Shown here: piece by piece, positions 44,568-52,394 of the stretch | Layout: every line of letters starts with the position of its first letter | Numbering within the stretch: position 1 is the stretch's first letter | Source: an uncultured Oscillospiraceae bacterium | Lineage (GTDB): Bacteria; Bacillota; Clostridia; Oscillospirales; Oscillospiraceae | Assembly: GCA_934597585.1 (NCBI GenBank) | Contig: CAKTSA010000005.1 | Coordinates: forward strand, 1 to 64,000 | Length of the DNA stretch: 64,000 nucleotides | Direction: 5' to 3' | Made by a program: the position numbers and the translations under genes | Notes under the pieces: generated by a model | What the model was told of the DNA's origin: nothing | The model's database searches: none | Seen by the model: only the letters and a program-made list of their open reading frames with translations

Positions 44568-45382
44568 TGTATCTGGCTGATTATCATGTACACTCCTCCT
44601 GTTCGCCGGACGGCCACCTGACCATGGCGGACATGGCGGCGGAGGGCATCCGCCGGGGCCTGGACGAGATCTGCTTCACCGATCATGTGGATACCATCCA
44701 GTGGGGCTCCACCCACCTGCGAACCGACTGTTACGACTGGGAAAAGACCCGGCGGCAGTACGAGCAGGCGGTGAATCAGTGGGGCGACCGCATTAAGCTG
44801 AAGCTGGGGGCCGAGCTGGGCGAGGCGTACCTGGGCTTCGACTGTGCCCAAAAGCAGATGGCCGGTGCGCCGCCGCTGGACTTCGTCATCGGCTCCGTCC
44901 ACATGACCCGGGACGAAAACGGCTGGTTCGACCTCTTTTACATCGACGGCGACCGGGACGAGGATTACTACCACGCCGTCATCGACGCCTATCTGGAGGA
45001 GGAGCTGAAGCTGGCCCAATGGGGCCAATTCAGCGTGCTGGGCCACCTGACCCTGCCGGTGCGCTGCATCAACGAGATGCGGCACAAAAACATCTCCTTC
45101 CGCCCCCACATGGCCCAGATCCAGGAGATCCTCCGCACCATCATCCCCCGGGGTGTGGGCATCGAGTGCAACACCAACCGGGGCAATACCCCCCTGCCCG
45201 ACGCCGATATCCTCAAGCTCTACCGCTCTCTGGGCGGCGAGATCATCACCCTGGGCTCCGACGCCCACGTGGCTCAGCACCTGGGCTGCGCCATCGAAGC
45301 CCGGCAGGAGCTGCTGCGCAGCTGCGGCTTCCGCTATTTCACCACCTTTGACCGTATGAAGCCCTCATTCCAGGCGCTTTGA
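44567..45382 (+). CDS. PHP-family phosphatase (histidinol-phosphatase HisK-like)
   Basis: 271 residues. The PHP metal motifs DYHVHSSCSPDG at the N-terminus, CFTDHVD, GAELGEAY, DFVIGSVHM, LGHLTLP and TLGSDAHV near the C-terminus match the HisK/HisJ-type histidinol-phosphate phosphatase family. It would hydrolyse L-histidinol phosphate in histidine biosynthesis. No other his gene is in the window, so the substrate is uncertain. The ATG overlaps the dnaJ TGA by one base. Confidence 0.85.
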   Translation: MYLADYHVHSSCSPDGHLTMADMAAEGIRRGLDEICFTDHVDTIQWGSTHLRTDCYDWEKTRRQYEQAVNQWGDRIKLKLGAELGEAYLGFDCAQKQMAGAPPLDFVIGSVHMTRDENGWFDLFYIDGDRDEDYYHAVIDAYLEEELKLAQWGQFSVLGHLTLPVRCINEMRHKNISFRPHMAQIQEILRTIIPRGVGIECNTNRGNTPLPDADILKLYRSLGGEIITLGSDAHVAQHLGCAIEARQELLRSCGFRYFTTFDRMKPSFQAL

Positions 45383-45435
45383 GGGGAAACATAGACCACA
45401 TACACCACAAGAGACAAAAAGAGGAGGAACATCAC

Positions 45436-45873
45436 ATGAAAATTGCCATCGGCTGTGACCACGGCGGCTACCTGCTGAAGCAGGACATTCTCATCTGGCT
45501 GGAGGAGCACGACTACGAGTTCGAGGATTTCGGCTGCTTCAACACCGAGAGCGTGGATTATCCCGTATATGCCGAAAAGGTGGCCCGTGCCGTAGCCAGC
45601 GGCGAATGTGACAGGGGCATCGTCATCTGCACCACCGGCATCGGCGTGTCCATGGCCGCCAACAAGGTACGGGGCATCCGCTGTGCCCTGTGCGGCGACA
45701 GCTACAGTGCCGAGATGACCCGCCGCCACAACAACGCCAACGTCCTGGCCATGGGCGCCGGCATCATCGGCCCCAACCTGGCCAAGAAGATCACCGAGGT
45801 GTTCCTGACCACGGAATTCGAGGGCGGACGCCACGCCCGCCGTGTGGGTCTGCTGGATGACATCCAGCCCTGA
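45436..45873 (+). CDS. rpiB: Ribose-5-phosphate isomerase B
   Basis: 145 residues, the RpiB/LacAB fold. Interconverts ribose 5-phosphate and ribulose 5-phosphate in the pentose phosphate pathway. Motifs: IAIGCDHGGYLLK, the catalytic-Cys region GIVICTTGIGVSMAANKVRGIRCALC, and TRRHNNANVLAMGAGIIG. The ATG at 45436 follows GAGGAGG; an upstream in-frame extension lacks similarity to the family. Confidence 0.94.
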   Translation: MKIAIGCDHGGYLLKQDILIWLEEHDYEFEDFGCFNTESVDYPVYAEKVARAVASGECDRGIVICTTGIGVSMAANKVRGIRCALCGDSYSAEMTRRHNNANVLAMGAGIIGPNLAKKITEVFLTTEFEGGRHARRVGLLDDIQP

Positions 45874-45875
45874 CC

Positions 45876-46883
45876 ATGACCAAGGGCTATCACAACTACC
45901 GCGGCCGGGGCCGCCGCCAGAAGCGGCTGCTGGCTGTGATCCTGATCCTGGTGATCCTGGCGGCGGTGGCCTTTCTGGTGATCCAGAACTACATCGTCTA
46001 CGATGACCAGGGTCAGGCCCACGTGGAGTGGCCCTTCCGCAAGGAGGAGCCCCAGCCGGTGGAGCAGCCCCCCGCCGTGACCGGCGAGGACGTGACCATC
46101 GACTACATCGACAACGCCTACATGCCCCATCTGCAGCTGCTCCACGGCAGGATGCTGCCCGGCAGCGTTCTGCGCCAGAGCACCCAGGAGACCATGGACA
46201 GCTTCACCGAGGATGCCTTTGCCGTGGAGCTCAAGCGGGCCAACGGCTCCCTCCCCTATGTCACCGACGTGGCCATCCCCCAGGAGGTGGAGACGGAACA
46301 GGGCGTTACCACCGAGGATCTCCGCGCCCTGGCCGCCGCCGGCCGCTACGCCATCGCCCGCATGTCTGTGTTCTGCGACAGCTACTTCGTCCGGGCCTAC
46401 TCCGACGCGGCCCTCCACTGGGAGGGCGGCGACTTCTGGTACGACGCCGCCGGTATGGCCTGGCTGGACCCCAGCCACCCCCAGACCCTGGTGTACATCA
46501 CCCAGCTGTGCCAGGAGTATGCCGACCTGGGCTTTGACGAGATCCTGCTGGACTACTTCAGCTATCCCACCACCGGCGAGACCGGCTTCATCGGCGGCCT
46601 GGCCGACACGGACCGGGAAGAGGTGCTGACGGACTTTGTCAAGAGCCTGCGGGCCAACCTGCCCAAGGATATCAAACTCAGCATCCTGCTGCGCAGCGAC
46701 CTGACGGAGGAGTCCGGCCTGTCGGCCCAGATGCTGGCCCAGCGGTTCGACCGGGTGTATGTCCAGCCCGGTGTGGACCTGGAGGCCCTGCGCCAGTCCC
46801 TTCCGGAGAAGTTCGATCAGGATACCCGCCTGGTCCCCCTCGTCACCGAGGCACCTGAGAGCGGCAGCTATCTCATCGCATAA
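45876..46883 (+). CDS. Membrane-anchored putative glycoside hydrolase (DUF4015-like)
   Basis: 335 residues. A short basic N-terminus, one transmembrane anchor (about 17-37, LLAVILILVILAAVAFLVIQ), then an extracytoplasmic TIM-barrel-like domain. It shows RMSVFCDSYFVRAYSDAALHWEGGDFWYDAAGMAWLDPSHPQTLVYITQLCQEYADLGFDEILLDYFSYPTTG, the pattern of DUF4015 / GH13-like putative glycosidases, where LGFDEIxLDYxxxP holds probable active-site acids. The substrate is unknown. It starts 3 bases after rpiB, and a terminator follows at once. Confidence 0.82.
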   Translation: MTKGYHNYRGRGRRQKRLLAVILILVILAAVAFLVIQNYIVYDDQGQAHVEWPFRKEEPQPVEQPPAVTGEDVTIDYIDNAYMPHLQLLHGRMLPGSVLRQSTQETMDSFTEDAFAVELKRANGSLPYVTDVAIPQEVETEQGVTTEDLRALAAAGRYAIARMSVFCDSYFVRAYSDAALHWEGGDFWYDAAGMAWLDPSHPQTLVYITQLCQEYADLGFDEILLDYFSYPTTGETGFIGGLADTDREEVLTDFVKSLRANLPKDIKLSILLRSDLTEESGLSAQMLAQRFDRVYVQPGVDLEALRQSLPEKFDQDTRLVPLVTEAPESGSYLIA

Positions 46884-46885
46884 GT

Positions 46886-46949
46886 AAAGACACCCCGCGA
46901 GGGGGTGTCTTTGCTTGTCGAAAAAAGGGCGATGCCCTTTTTTCGACAA
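46886..46949 (+). terminator. Two consecutive terminator hairpins
   Basis: Hairpin 1 is AAAGACACCCC / GGGGTGTCTTT (46886-46912). Hairpin 2 is TTGTCGAAAAAAGGGC / GCCCTTTTTTCGACAA (46915-46949). Both follow the glycosidase gene. Confidence 0.8.
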
Positions 46950-47136
46950 CAGGATTCGCTCCGACCCGCGCTTTTCCGCCCATGCATGGGCGGAAAAACA
47001 CTCTCTCCGCGCAGAGTATTTTTTGCCACGCGCATGTCGCGGCAAAAAATGATCCGATCAGTTCGCCGCCATGGCGGGCGGCGAATTCTGCGAAGCCTTC
47101 CTGACAGACGGAAGACACCCCGCGAGGGGTGTCTTT
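46950..47136. repeat. Palindrome array continuing to a second near-identical terminator
   Basis: Five further hairpins: TTTTCCGCCCATGCATGGGCGGAAAA is centred at 46984 (46972-46997); then ACTCT / AGAGT (47000-47017); ATTTTTTGCC / GGCAAAAAAT (47018-47050); TTCGCCGCC / GGCGGCGAA (47062-47085); and a close copy of the first terminator, AAGACACCCC / GGGGTGTCTT (47112-47136). This part of the 380-base gap between convergent genes holds no convincing gene. Short open frames through it have unlikely compositions. Confidence 0.65.
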
Positions 47137-47137
47137 T

Positions 47138-47205
47138 TCGTACCGATAAGGGCGGTTTATGTACCATTTCTGCACCCATAAACGGGGTTAATGTACCAAT
47201 AAAAA
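47138..47205. repeat. GTACC/ATGTACC intergenic repeats
   Basis: GTACCGATAAGGGCGG, GGTTTATGTACC and GGTTAATGTACCAATAAA follow the terminator. They match the units at 6321-6360, where the order relative to the terminator is reversed. The rest of the gap (47206-47266) holds a TGTCCAC / GTGGACA hairpin at 47234-47252 downstream of truA. Confidence 0.45.
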
Positions 47206-47266
47206 GGCAATTTTGGGGTAAAATAAGGGGGATGTCCACCAGCCGTGGACAACCCCTGGGCATATT

Positions 47267-48001
47267 TCAGTAGTCCACCTTCATCAGACACAGGCCCTCC
47301 GGCGGGGCGGTGGGGCCTGCCTGCCTGCGGTCGCGGCTGTCCAGAATGGCCTGCATCTGCTCCGGCTCCCAGAAGCCCCGGCCCACCTCCAGCAGTGTGC
47401 CCACCAGGATCCTTACCATATTCTGTAAAAACCCGTTGCCGTGGAAGGTGAAGGTGATGCGGTCCTTCCGCTGCTGGATGTCGATGGTGTCCACCGTGCG
47501 GACGGTGGATTTTTTCATGCGGGGATTGCCGCAGAAGGCGGCAAAGTCGTGCTCTCCCGTCACATAGACAGCGGCGCGGCGCATCCGGTCTATATCGGGG
47601 ACATAGGGCAGGATGGTGACGTATTTCCGGTCAAAGATGGGCTTGACCTCCCCCACAAACACGGTGTAGCGGTAGGTCTTGCCCAGGGCGTTGTAGCGGG
47701 CGTGGAACCGGGGGGCACAGGGCTTCACCTCCCGGACGGCGATGGCGTCGGGCAGGTAGCGGTTGCAGTAGTCCCGGATCTCCTCCGGGGATTCCTTTAC
47801 GTCCAGCTGGGCGTTGGCCACCATGGCCCGGGCGTGGACGCCCGCGTCGGTGCGGCCGGCGCCGATGATCTCCACCGGCTTGCCCGCCAGGCGGGTCAGC
47901 ACGGCCTCGATCTTGCCCTGGATGGTGTCCTTGTCCGGCTGGCGCTCCCAGCCGAAAAAGCGTGTGCCGTCATAGGCGATGGTAAATTTATAGTTCTGCA
48001 T
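47267..48001 (-). CDS. truA: tRNA pseudouridine synthase A (positions 38-40)
   Basis: 244 residues. N-terminal YKFTIAYDGTRFFGWERQPDKDTIQGKIEAVL, the catalytic Asp in GAGRTDAGVHARAMVAN, and the C-terminal FHGNGFLQNMVRILVGTLLEVG are all TruA signatures. Modifies uridines in the anticodon arm of several tRNAs. It starts one base after the stop of the upstream GNAT-like gene, so the two are co-transcribed. Confidence 0.96.
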   Translation of the reverse strand: MQNYKFTIAYDGTRFFGWERQPDKDTIQGKIEAVLTRLAGKPVEIIGAGRTDAGVHARAMVANAQLDVKESPEEIRDYCNRYLPDAIAVREVKPCAPRFHARYNALGKTYRYTVFVGEVKPIFDRKYVTILPYVPDIDRMRRAAVYVTGEHDFAAFCGNPRMKKSTVRTVDTIDIQQRKDRITFTFHGNGFLQNMVRILVGTLLEVGRGFWEPEQMQAILDSRDRRQAGPTAPPEGLCLMKVDY

Positions 48002-48002
48002 A

Positions 48003-49130
48003 TTATTTCAGCTTCTTGACGAAGCAGCGGCGGCGCTTGTGCTGCTCGATGTCGAAATCCTTCCACTGGGACTGTACCTTCTCGTTGGTCTCCAGCATGG
48101 GGCCGGTCTCGGCCTCCTTGATGCCCAGCTTGTGGCAGCCCAGCATGGCGTGGTACAGGATCATGGCGTTGACGCCCCGCTTCTGATAGTCCGGCCGCAC
48201 GGCGATCAGCAGCAGGTCGATGGTGTCGTTTTTGTGAAAGGCCTTCAGAAGGTCGATCCAGCCGGTGGGGAAGTACTTGCCACGGCTCTTTTTCAGCGCC
48301 TCGGCGATGGAAGGGGCGGCCACGCCCATGGCCACCATCTCCTCGTGCTCATCCATGATGAAGAAGGCCAGGTTGGGGTTGATGAGGGGGGCGAACTTGC
48401 CGCTGTAGCGCTTGATCTGCTTGTCGGTCAGCTCCACGGTGCCGTACAGGGGGGCGTAGCAGGTGTTGACCAGCTGGAAGAAGCGGGGGATCAGACCGAT
48501 ATAATCCAGGCGGGTCCTGGGGCGGAACACGTGGAGATTGCAGCGCTTTTCCACGAACTCCGACAGCTTGCGCCACCGCTCGATGATCTTTTCGTCGGTG
48601 GGGACCTGGATGAGATTCTCGATCCAGTCCACGTCCTTCACATAGCCCAGGCGGGTCAGGTGGTCGATGTAGTAGGGGTGGTTATAATAGGTGAAGAAGC
48701 AGCTGCGGCGGTCAAAGCCCTCCACCAGCATGCCCTCACGGTCCAGGTCGGTAAAGCCCAGGGGGCCGTGGACCTCGTCACAGCCCTTTTCCTTGGCCCA
48801 GCGCTCCACGGTGGCGAACAGGGCGTTGGCCACCTGCTGATCGTCGATGAAATCCACCTGGGTAAAGCGCATGCGGCGGGTGTTCCACTTCTCGTTGGCC
48901 CGGTGGCTGAGGATGGCGCCGATGCGGCCCACCATCTCGCCATTGCGCATGGCCAGCCAGCAGCGGGCCTCGCAGTACTCAAAGGCGGGGTTCTTCTTTT
49001 TGTCCCAGTCGCTCATATCATCGTCGAAGGTGGCGGGGACAAACTGGGGTACGTCTTTATACAGTATATTGGGATAGTTCACGAATTGGCGCAGCTGCCC
49101 TCTCGTGGTCACTTCAATAATTGAAACCAT
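48003..49130 (-). CDS. Conserved GNAT-like (N-acetyltransferase superfamily) protein
   Basis: 375 residues from MVSIIEVTTRGQLRQFVNYPNILYKDVPQFVP. This is a widespread anaerobe protein with an N-terminal region (KKNPAFEYCEARCWLAMRNGEMVGRIGAILSHRANEKW ... VDFIDDQQVANALFATVERWAKEKGCDEVHGPLGFTDLDREGMLVEGFD). The C-terminal part resembles an acetyl-CoA-binding GNAT fold (IDLLLIAVRPDYQKRGVNAMILYHAMLGCHKLGIKEAETGPMLETN). Both halves look GNAT-like, but no substrate is known. AAGGAGG precedes the ATG. The longer frame upstream crosses the promoter. Confidence 0.78.
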   Translation of the reverse strand: MVSIIEVTTRGQLRQFVNYPNILYKDVPQFVPATFDDDMSDWDKKKNPAFEYCEARCWLAMRNGEMVGRIGAILSHRANEKWNTRRMRFTQVDFIDDQQVANALFATVERWAKEKGCDEVHGPLGFTDLDREGMLVEGFDRRSCFFTYYNHPYYIDHLTRLGYVKDVDWIENLIQVPTDEKIIERWRKLSEFVEKRCNLHVFRPRTRLDYIGLIPRFFQLVNTCYAPLYGTVELTDKQIKRYSGKFAPLINPNLAFFIMDEHEEMVAMGVAAPSIAEALKKSRGKYFPTGWIDLLKAFHKNDTIDLLLIAVRPDYQKRGVNAMILYHAMLGCHKLGIKEAETGPMLETNEKVQSQWKDFDIEQHKRRRCFVKKLK

Positions 49131-49157
49131 AACAGGTCCTCCTTGCAAACACGTTTC

Positions 49158-49186
49158 AGTGTATCGCAAAATCCGGCAAAAAGCAA
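49158..49186 (-). promoter_or_regulatory. Promoter of the GNAT-like gene and truA
   Basis: Minus strand TTGCTT (49181-49186), 17-bp spacer, TACACT (49158-49163). Confidence 0.65.
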
Positions 49187-49217
49187 CATAAAAAGAGTGG
49201 AAACGGCGGGGCGGGTA

Positions 49218-49226
49218 TGCTATACT
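49218..49226 (+). promoter_or_regulatory. Extended -10 promoter of the phosphopantetheinyl transferase gene
   Basis: TGC + TATACT. No good -35 box is present, which is tolerated with an extended -10. Confidence 0.5.
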
Positions 49227-49265
49227 TATGATTTGAAATACAACGATAGCGTCGGAGGTAGTCAG

Positions 49266-49835
49266 ATGGAGCTTTTTTGGTACAATATCAAGGAGATGGA
49301 CGCCGCGGTCTATGACGCCGCGCTGGCCATGATGGACGGCGAGCGCCGCAGCCGGGTGGGGGATCTCCCCAACGAGGACGACCGCAAGCGCAGCGCCGCC
49401 GGCGAGGTGCTGCTGCGCAATGCCGTGGCAGCGCGCCTGAACACCGCAGCGGAGAACGCGCCCCTGGGCTGGGACGAGAACGGCAAGCCCTATGTGGAGG
49501 GGAACCCCTTCTACGTCAGCGTCAGCCACAGCGGCCCCTATGTGGTGTGCGCCGTGGGCGAGAAGGTGCTGGGGGTGGACGTGGAGGTCATCCGGGGCGC
49601 GGAGGAGAAGTTCATGCGCCGGGCCTGCTCCGAGGCGGAGATGGCCTATATCCGCTACGGCGATGCCGGGTGCTTCCAGCGGTTCTGGGAGTGCTGGACC
49701 GCCAAGGAGGCCCTGTTCAAGCTGACGGGCAAGGGCCCGCTGCTGGCGCTGAGCCGTCTTGAACTGCCGGAGGGCGTGGCGCTGGATCACATCATGCAGA
49801 ACGGCTGCGCCGTCACCGTGGCCATGAAGCTGTAA
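49266..49835 (+). CDS. Sfp-type 4'-phosphopantetheinyl transferase
   Basis: 189 residues, somewhat shorter than Bacillus Sfp. Transfers 4'-phosphopantetheine from CoA to a carrier-protein Ser. Signatures: GKPYVEGNPFYVSVSHSGPYVVCAVG, the Mg-binding GVDVEVIR, and FWECWTAKEALFKLTGKG (the W..KEA motif). No carrier protein, polyketide or peptide synthetase gene is near, so the target could be fatty-acid ACP or an unlinked pathway. CGGAGG precedes the ATG. A ROK kinase gene follows 16 bases later. Confidence 0.92.
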   Translation: MELFWYNIKEMDAAVYDAALAMMDGERRSRVGDLPNEDDRKRSAAGEVLLRNAVAARLNTAAENAPLGWDENGKPYVEGNPFYVSVSHSGPYVVCAVGEKVLGVDVEVIRGAEEKFMRRACSEAEMAYIRYGDAGCFQRFWECWTAKEALFKLTGKGPLLALSRLELPEGVALDHIMQNGCAVTVAMKL

Positions 49836-49851
49836 GCGAGGAGGATACGGT

Positions 49852-50778
49852 ATGTATCGGATCGGTATCGACCTGGGCGGCACCAACATCGCCGTGGGCG
49901 TGGTGGACGACCGCCACAGTATCATTGCACAGGCCAGCGTTCCCACCGGGGCGTTCCGTCCGGCGGAGGAGATGGTGGCCGACATGTGCCGGGCCGTGGA
50001 GATGGCCCTGGAGAAGGCGGGGCTCATCGCCGCCGACTGCGCCAGCATCGGCATCGGCTCCCCCGGCACCTGCGACAGCGCCGCGGGGACGGTGGTGCGG
50101 GCCTATAACCTGGGCTGGTTCAACGTGCCGGTGTGCAGAATGCTCCACGAGCGGTTCGGCATCCCGGTGCATCTCAGCAACGACGCCAACTGCGCTGCCC
50201 TGGCGGAGACGGTGGCGGGCGCGGCGGTGGGCTGCCGGGATATGATCCTGATCACGCTGGGCACCGGCGTGGGCGGCGGCATCATCATCGACGGAAAGAT
50301 CTACGCCGGTATGCGCTCCATGGGCGCAGAGCTGGGGCACACCCTGCTGGTGCTGGAGGGCGAGCACTGCACCTGCGGCCGGGACGGCTGCTGGGAGGCC
50401 TATGCCTCCGCCACCGCCCTGATCCGCCAGGCCAAGCGGGCCAGTGAGCAGCACCCGGAATCCGTCCTGCATGGGCGCCAGGAGCTGACGGCGCTGGACG
50501 TGTTCCAGGCCGCCGACGGCGGCGACGCCGCGGCCCAGGCGGTCATCGACCGGTGGTGCGTCTATGTGGCTGCAGGGTTGACGGACCTGGTCAACAGCCT
50601 GGCGCCGGAGATGATCCTTATCGGCGGCGGCATCAGCCGCCAGGGGGAGCGGATATTGGCTCCCATCCGGGCCTATGTGACGGAGCATTGCTTCGGCGGC
50701 CGGGAGGGCGCTGTGCCGGTCATCGCCGCGGCCAAGCTGGGCAACGAGGCGGGGATCATCGGCGCGGCGGCGCTGTAA
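49852..50778 (+). CDS. ROK-family glucokinase
   Basis: 308 residues. ATP phosphate motif IGIDLGGTNIAVGVVDD, catalytic Asp region HLSNDANCAALAE, ROK signature ITLGTGVGGGIIIDGK, and the zinc motif CTCGRDGCWEAYAS. No N-terminal DNA-binding domain, so it is a sugar kinase and not a repressor. Glucose is the likely substrate, though other hexoses or N-acetylhexosamines are possible. GAGGAG precedes the ATG. Confidence 0.9.
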   Translation: MYRIGIDLGGTNIAVGVVDDRHSIIAQASVPTGAFRPAEEMVADMCRAVEMALEKAGLIAADCASIGIGSPGTCDSAAGTVVRAYNLGWFNVPVCRMLHERFGIPVHLSNDANCAALAETVAGAAVGCRDMILITLGTGVGGGIIIDGKIYAGMRSMGAELGHTLLVLEGEHCTCGRDGCWEAYASATALIRQAKRASEQHPESVLHGRQELTALDVFQAADGGDAAAQAVIDRWCVYVAAGLTDLVNSLAPEMILIGGGISRQGERILAPIRAYVTEHCFGGREGAVPVIAAAKLGNEAGIIGAAAL

Positions 50779-50793
50779 TACTAAAAATGACAC

Positions 50794-50825
50794 AAGAAAA
50801 AGCCGGCGGGAGCCGGCTTTTTCCT
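50794..50825 (+). terminator. Terminator after the ROK kinase gene
   Basis: AAAAAGCCGGC / GCCGGCTTTTT with a short loop. Confidence 0.88.
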
Positions 50826-50838
50826 GTGAAAATGGGAA

Positions 50839-50867
50839 TTGCAATCCGGGCGGCGGCGTGATATGAT
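50839..50867 (+). promoter_or_regulatory. Promoter of the AEC transporter gene
   Basis: TTGCAA (50839-50844), 17-bp spacer, TATGAT (50862-50867) with TGA extended -10. The -10 box covers the two ATG codons that would otherwise be taken as starts, which places the true start downstream. Confidence 0.75.
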
Positions 50868-50901
50868 GGCCTGGCAAATACCAGAGAAAGAAGGTGTCTC
50901 A

Positions 50902-51840
50902 TTGCAGGCATTCTCGATCGCGTTTCAGGCCATTGTTCCGTTGTTTCTGATCATCGCCGTGGGCTATGCCGTCAAGCGGCTGGGTTGGATCGGCCCGGAG
51001 GACGTGCGGAAGTTCAATAAGGTGACGTTTTACACCTTTATGCCGGTGATGCTGTTTTATAATATCTATACCTCGGATTTCTCCCAGGCGGTGCGGCTGC
51101 CCTATGTACTGTTCGTGGTGGGGGCGGCGCTGGGGATGATCTTGCTGGCCTTTGTCATCACCATACTGGTGGAAAAGATGCCGGAGCGGCGGGGCGTGAT
51201 GATCCAGGCGGCCTTCCGCAGCAATTTCGTGCTGCTGGGGCTGCCCATCGCCATGGAGCTGCTGCCGGAGGGGAACTTCGGCGTGACGGCGCTGATGATC
51301 GCCATTGTGGTGCCCATCTTCAACATGATGTCGGTGGTGGTGCTGGAGTACTTCCGGGGCGAGAAGCCGAAGATCGGCGAGGTGCTGCTGGCGGTGGCGA
51401 AGAATCCGCTGATCATCGGCTCCGCCGTGGGACTGCTGATGCAGGCGCTGCACATTACACTGCCGGCGGTGCTGGTGTCCTTTGCCGGGAAGATGAACAG
51501 CGCGGCCACGCCGCTGATTTTGCTGCTGCTGGGCGCGTCCTTCGAGGCGCGGGATATGGCGCGGTATAAGAAGGATCTGTTTGTGTGCGTGGGGCTGCGG
51601 CTGGTGGTGTTTCCGGGGATCATCCTGGCGCTGGCGGCGGCCATCGGGCTGCGGGGCATCGAGTTCGTGACGCTGCTGGCCATGACGGCGGCGCCCACGG
51701 CGGTGAACTCCTTCAACATGGCCCAGCAGCTGGGGGGCGACAGCCAGCTGGCGGGCAGCGAGGTGGTGGTATCCACCGCCGGGTCGTTCTTTACGCTGTT
51801 TGTGTGGATCTCCCTGTTCAAGCAGCTGGGTATGTTCTGA
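50902..51840 (+). CDS. Auxin efflux carrier (AEC)-family transporter, TTG start
   Basis: 312 residues with about ten hydrophobic segments, beginning LQAFSIAFQAIVPLFLIIAVGYAVKRLGWI. Typical AEC/malate-permease features are NKVTFYTFMPVMLFYNIY, AAFRSNFVLLGLPIAMELL and the C-terminal TAAPTAVNSFNMAQQLGGDSQLAGSEVVVSTAGSF. Relatives export or exchange organic acids; the substrate is unknown. TTG at 50902 is chosen because AAGGTG lies six bases upstream and the in-frame ATGs at 50863/50866 overlap the promoter -10. Confidence 0.85.
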   Translation: MQAFSIAFQAIVPLFLIIAVGYAVKRLGWIGPEDVRKFNKVTFYTFMPVMLFYNIYTSDFSQAVRLPYVLFVVGAALGMILLAFVITILVEKMPERRGVMIQAAFRSNFVLLGLPIAMELLPEGNFGVTALMIAIVVPIFNMMSVVVLEYFRGEKPKIGEVLLAVAKNPLIIGSAVGLLMQALHITLPAVLVSFAGKMNSAATPLILLLLGASFEARDMARYKKDLFVCVGLRLVVFPGIILALAAAIGLRGIEFVTLLAMTAAPTAVNSFNMAQQLGGDSQLAGSEVVVSTAGSFFTLFVWISLFKQLGMF

Positions 51841-51858
51841 GAAAAAGGAGGAGATGAC

Positions 51859-52359
51859 ATGAAAAAGGCAGTGATCCATGAATCGGTTTTTGTGGCGCCT
51901 ACCGCTACGGTGGTGGGCAATGTGACCATCGGCGCGGGGAGCAGCGTGTTCTTCGGGGCGGTGATCCGGTCGGAGCTGGATGAGATCGTCATCGGCGAGG
52001 GGACCAACATACAGGACAACTGCGTGGTACACATCGAGCGGGGCATGCCGGTGCATGTGGGCAGCGGCTGCACCATCGGACACAGCGCCATCGTGCACAG
52101 CTGCACGGTGGGGGACAACACGCTGGTGGGGATGGGGGCCATCATCCTGAACGGCGCGGTGGTGGGGAAGAACTGCATCATCGGCGCAGGGGCGCTGATC
52201 CCCCAGAACGCGGTGATCCCGGACGGGTCGCTGGTGATCGGTATGCCGGGCAAGGTGCGGCGGGCCGTGACGGAGGAGGAGATCGCCACCAACCGGGCCA
52301 GCGCGGAGATGTACCGGGAGGAAGCGGCGGAGTACAAGGAGATGTACGAGCGCAAATGA
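51859..52359 (+). CDS. Gamma-class carbonic anhydrase-family hexapeptide protein
   Basis: 166 residues. A left-handed beta-helix of hexapeptide repeats ([IV]G-rich: TVVGNVTIGAGSSVFFGAVIRSE, VIGEGTNIQDNCVVHIERG, HVGSGCTIGHSAIVHSCTVGDNTLVGMGAIILNGAVVGKNCIIGAGALI) with His residues at the gamma-carbonic anhydrase metal positions (VVHIERG, IGHSAIVH). It ends in a helical tail. It may hydrate CO2 or be an inactive or acyltransferase-like homologue. AAGGAGGAG precedes the ATG. It is 18 bases after the AEC gene. Confidence 0.88.
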   Translation: MKKAVIHESVFVAPTATVVGNVTIGAGSSVFFGAVIRSELDEIVIGEGTNIQDNCVVHIERGMPVHVGSGCTIGHSAIVHSCTVGDNTLVGMGAIILNGAVVGKNCIIGAGALIPQNAVIPDGSLVIGMPGKVRRAVTEEEIATNRASAEMYREEAAEYKEMYERK

Positions 52360-52360
52360 G

Positions 52361-52392
52361 AAAAAAGCCCGTGGGAGACCACGGGCTTTTCC
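52361..52392 (+). terminator. Terminator after the gamma-carbonic anhydrase-like gene
   Basis: AAAAGCCCGTGG / CCACGGGCTTTT stem with a GAGA loop. Confidence 0.9.
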
Positions 52393-52394
52393 GG

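Noticed and set aside
46905..47273. Short open frames on both strands across the palindrome array
   Set aside because: They simply translate hairpins, have no ribosome-binding site, and resemble each other only because the DNA is palindromic.
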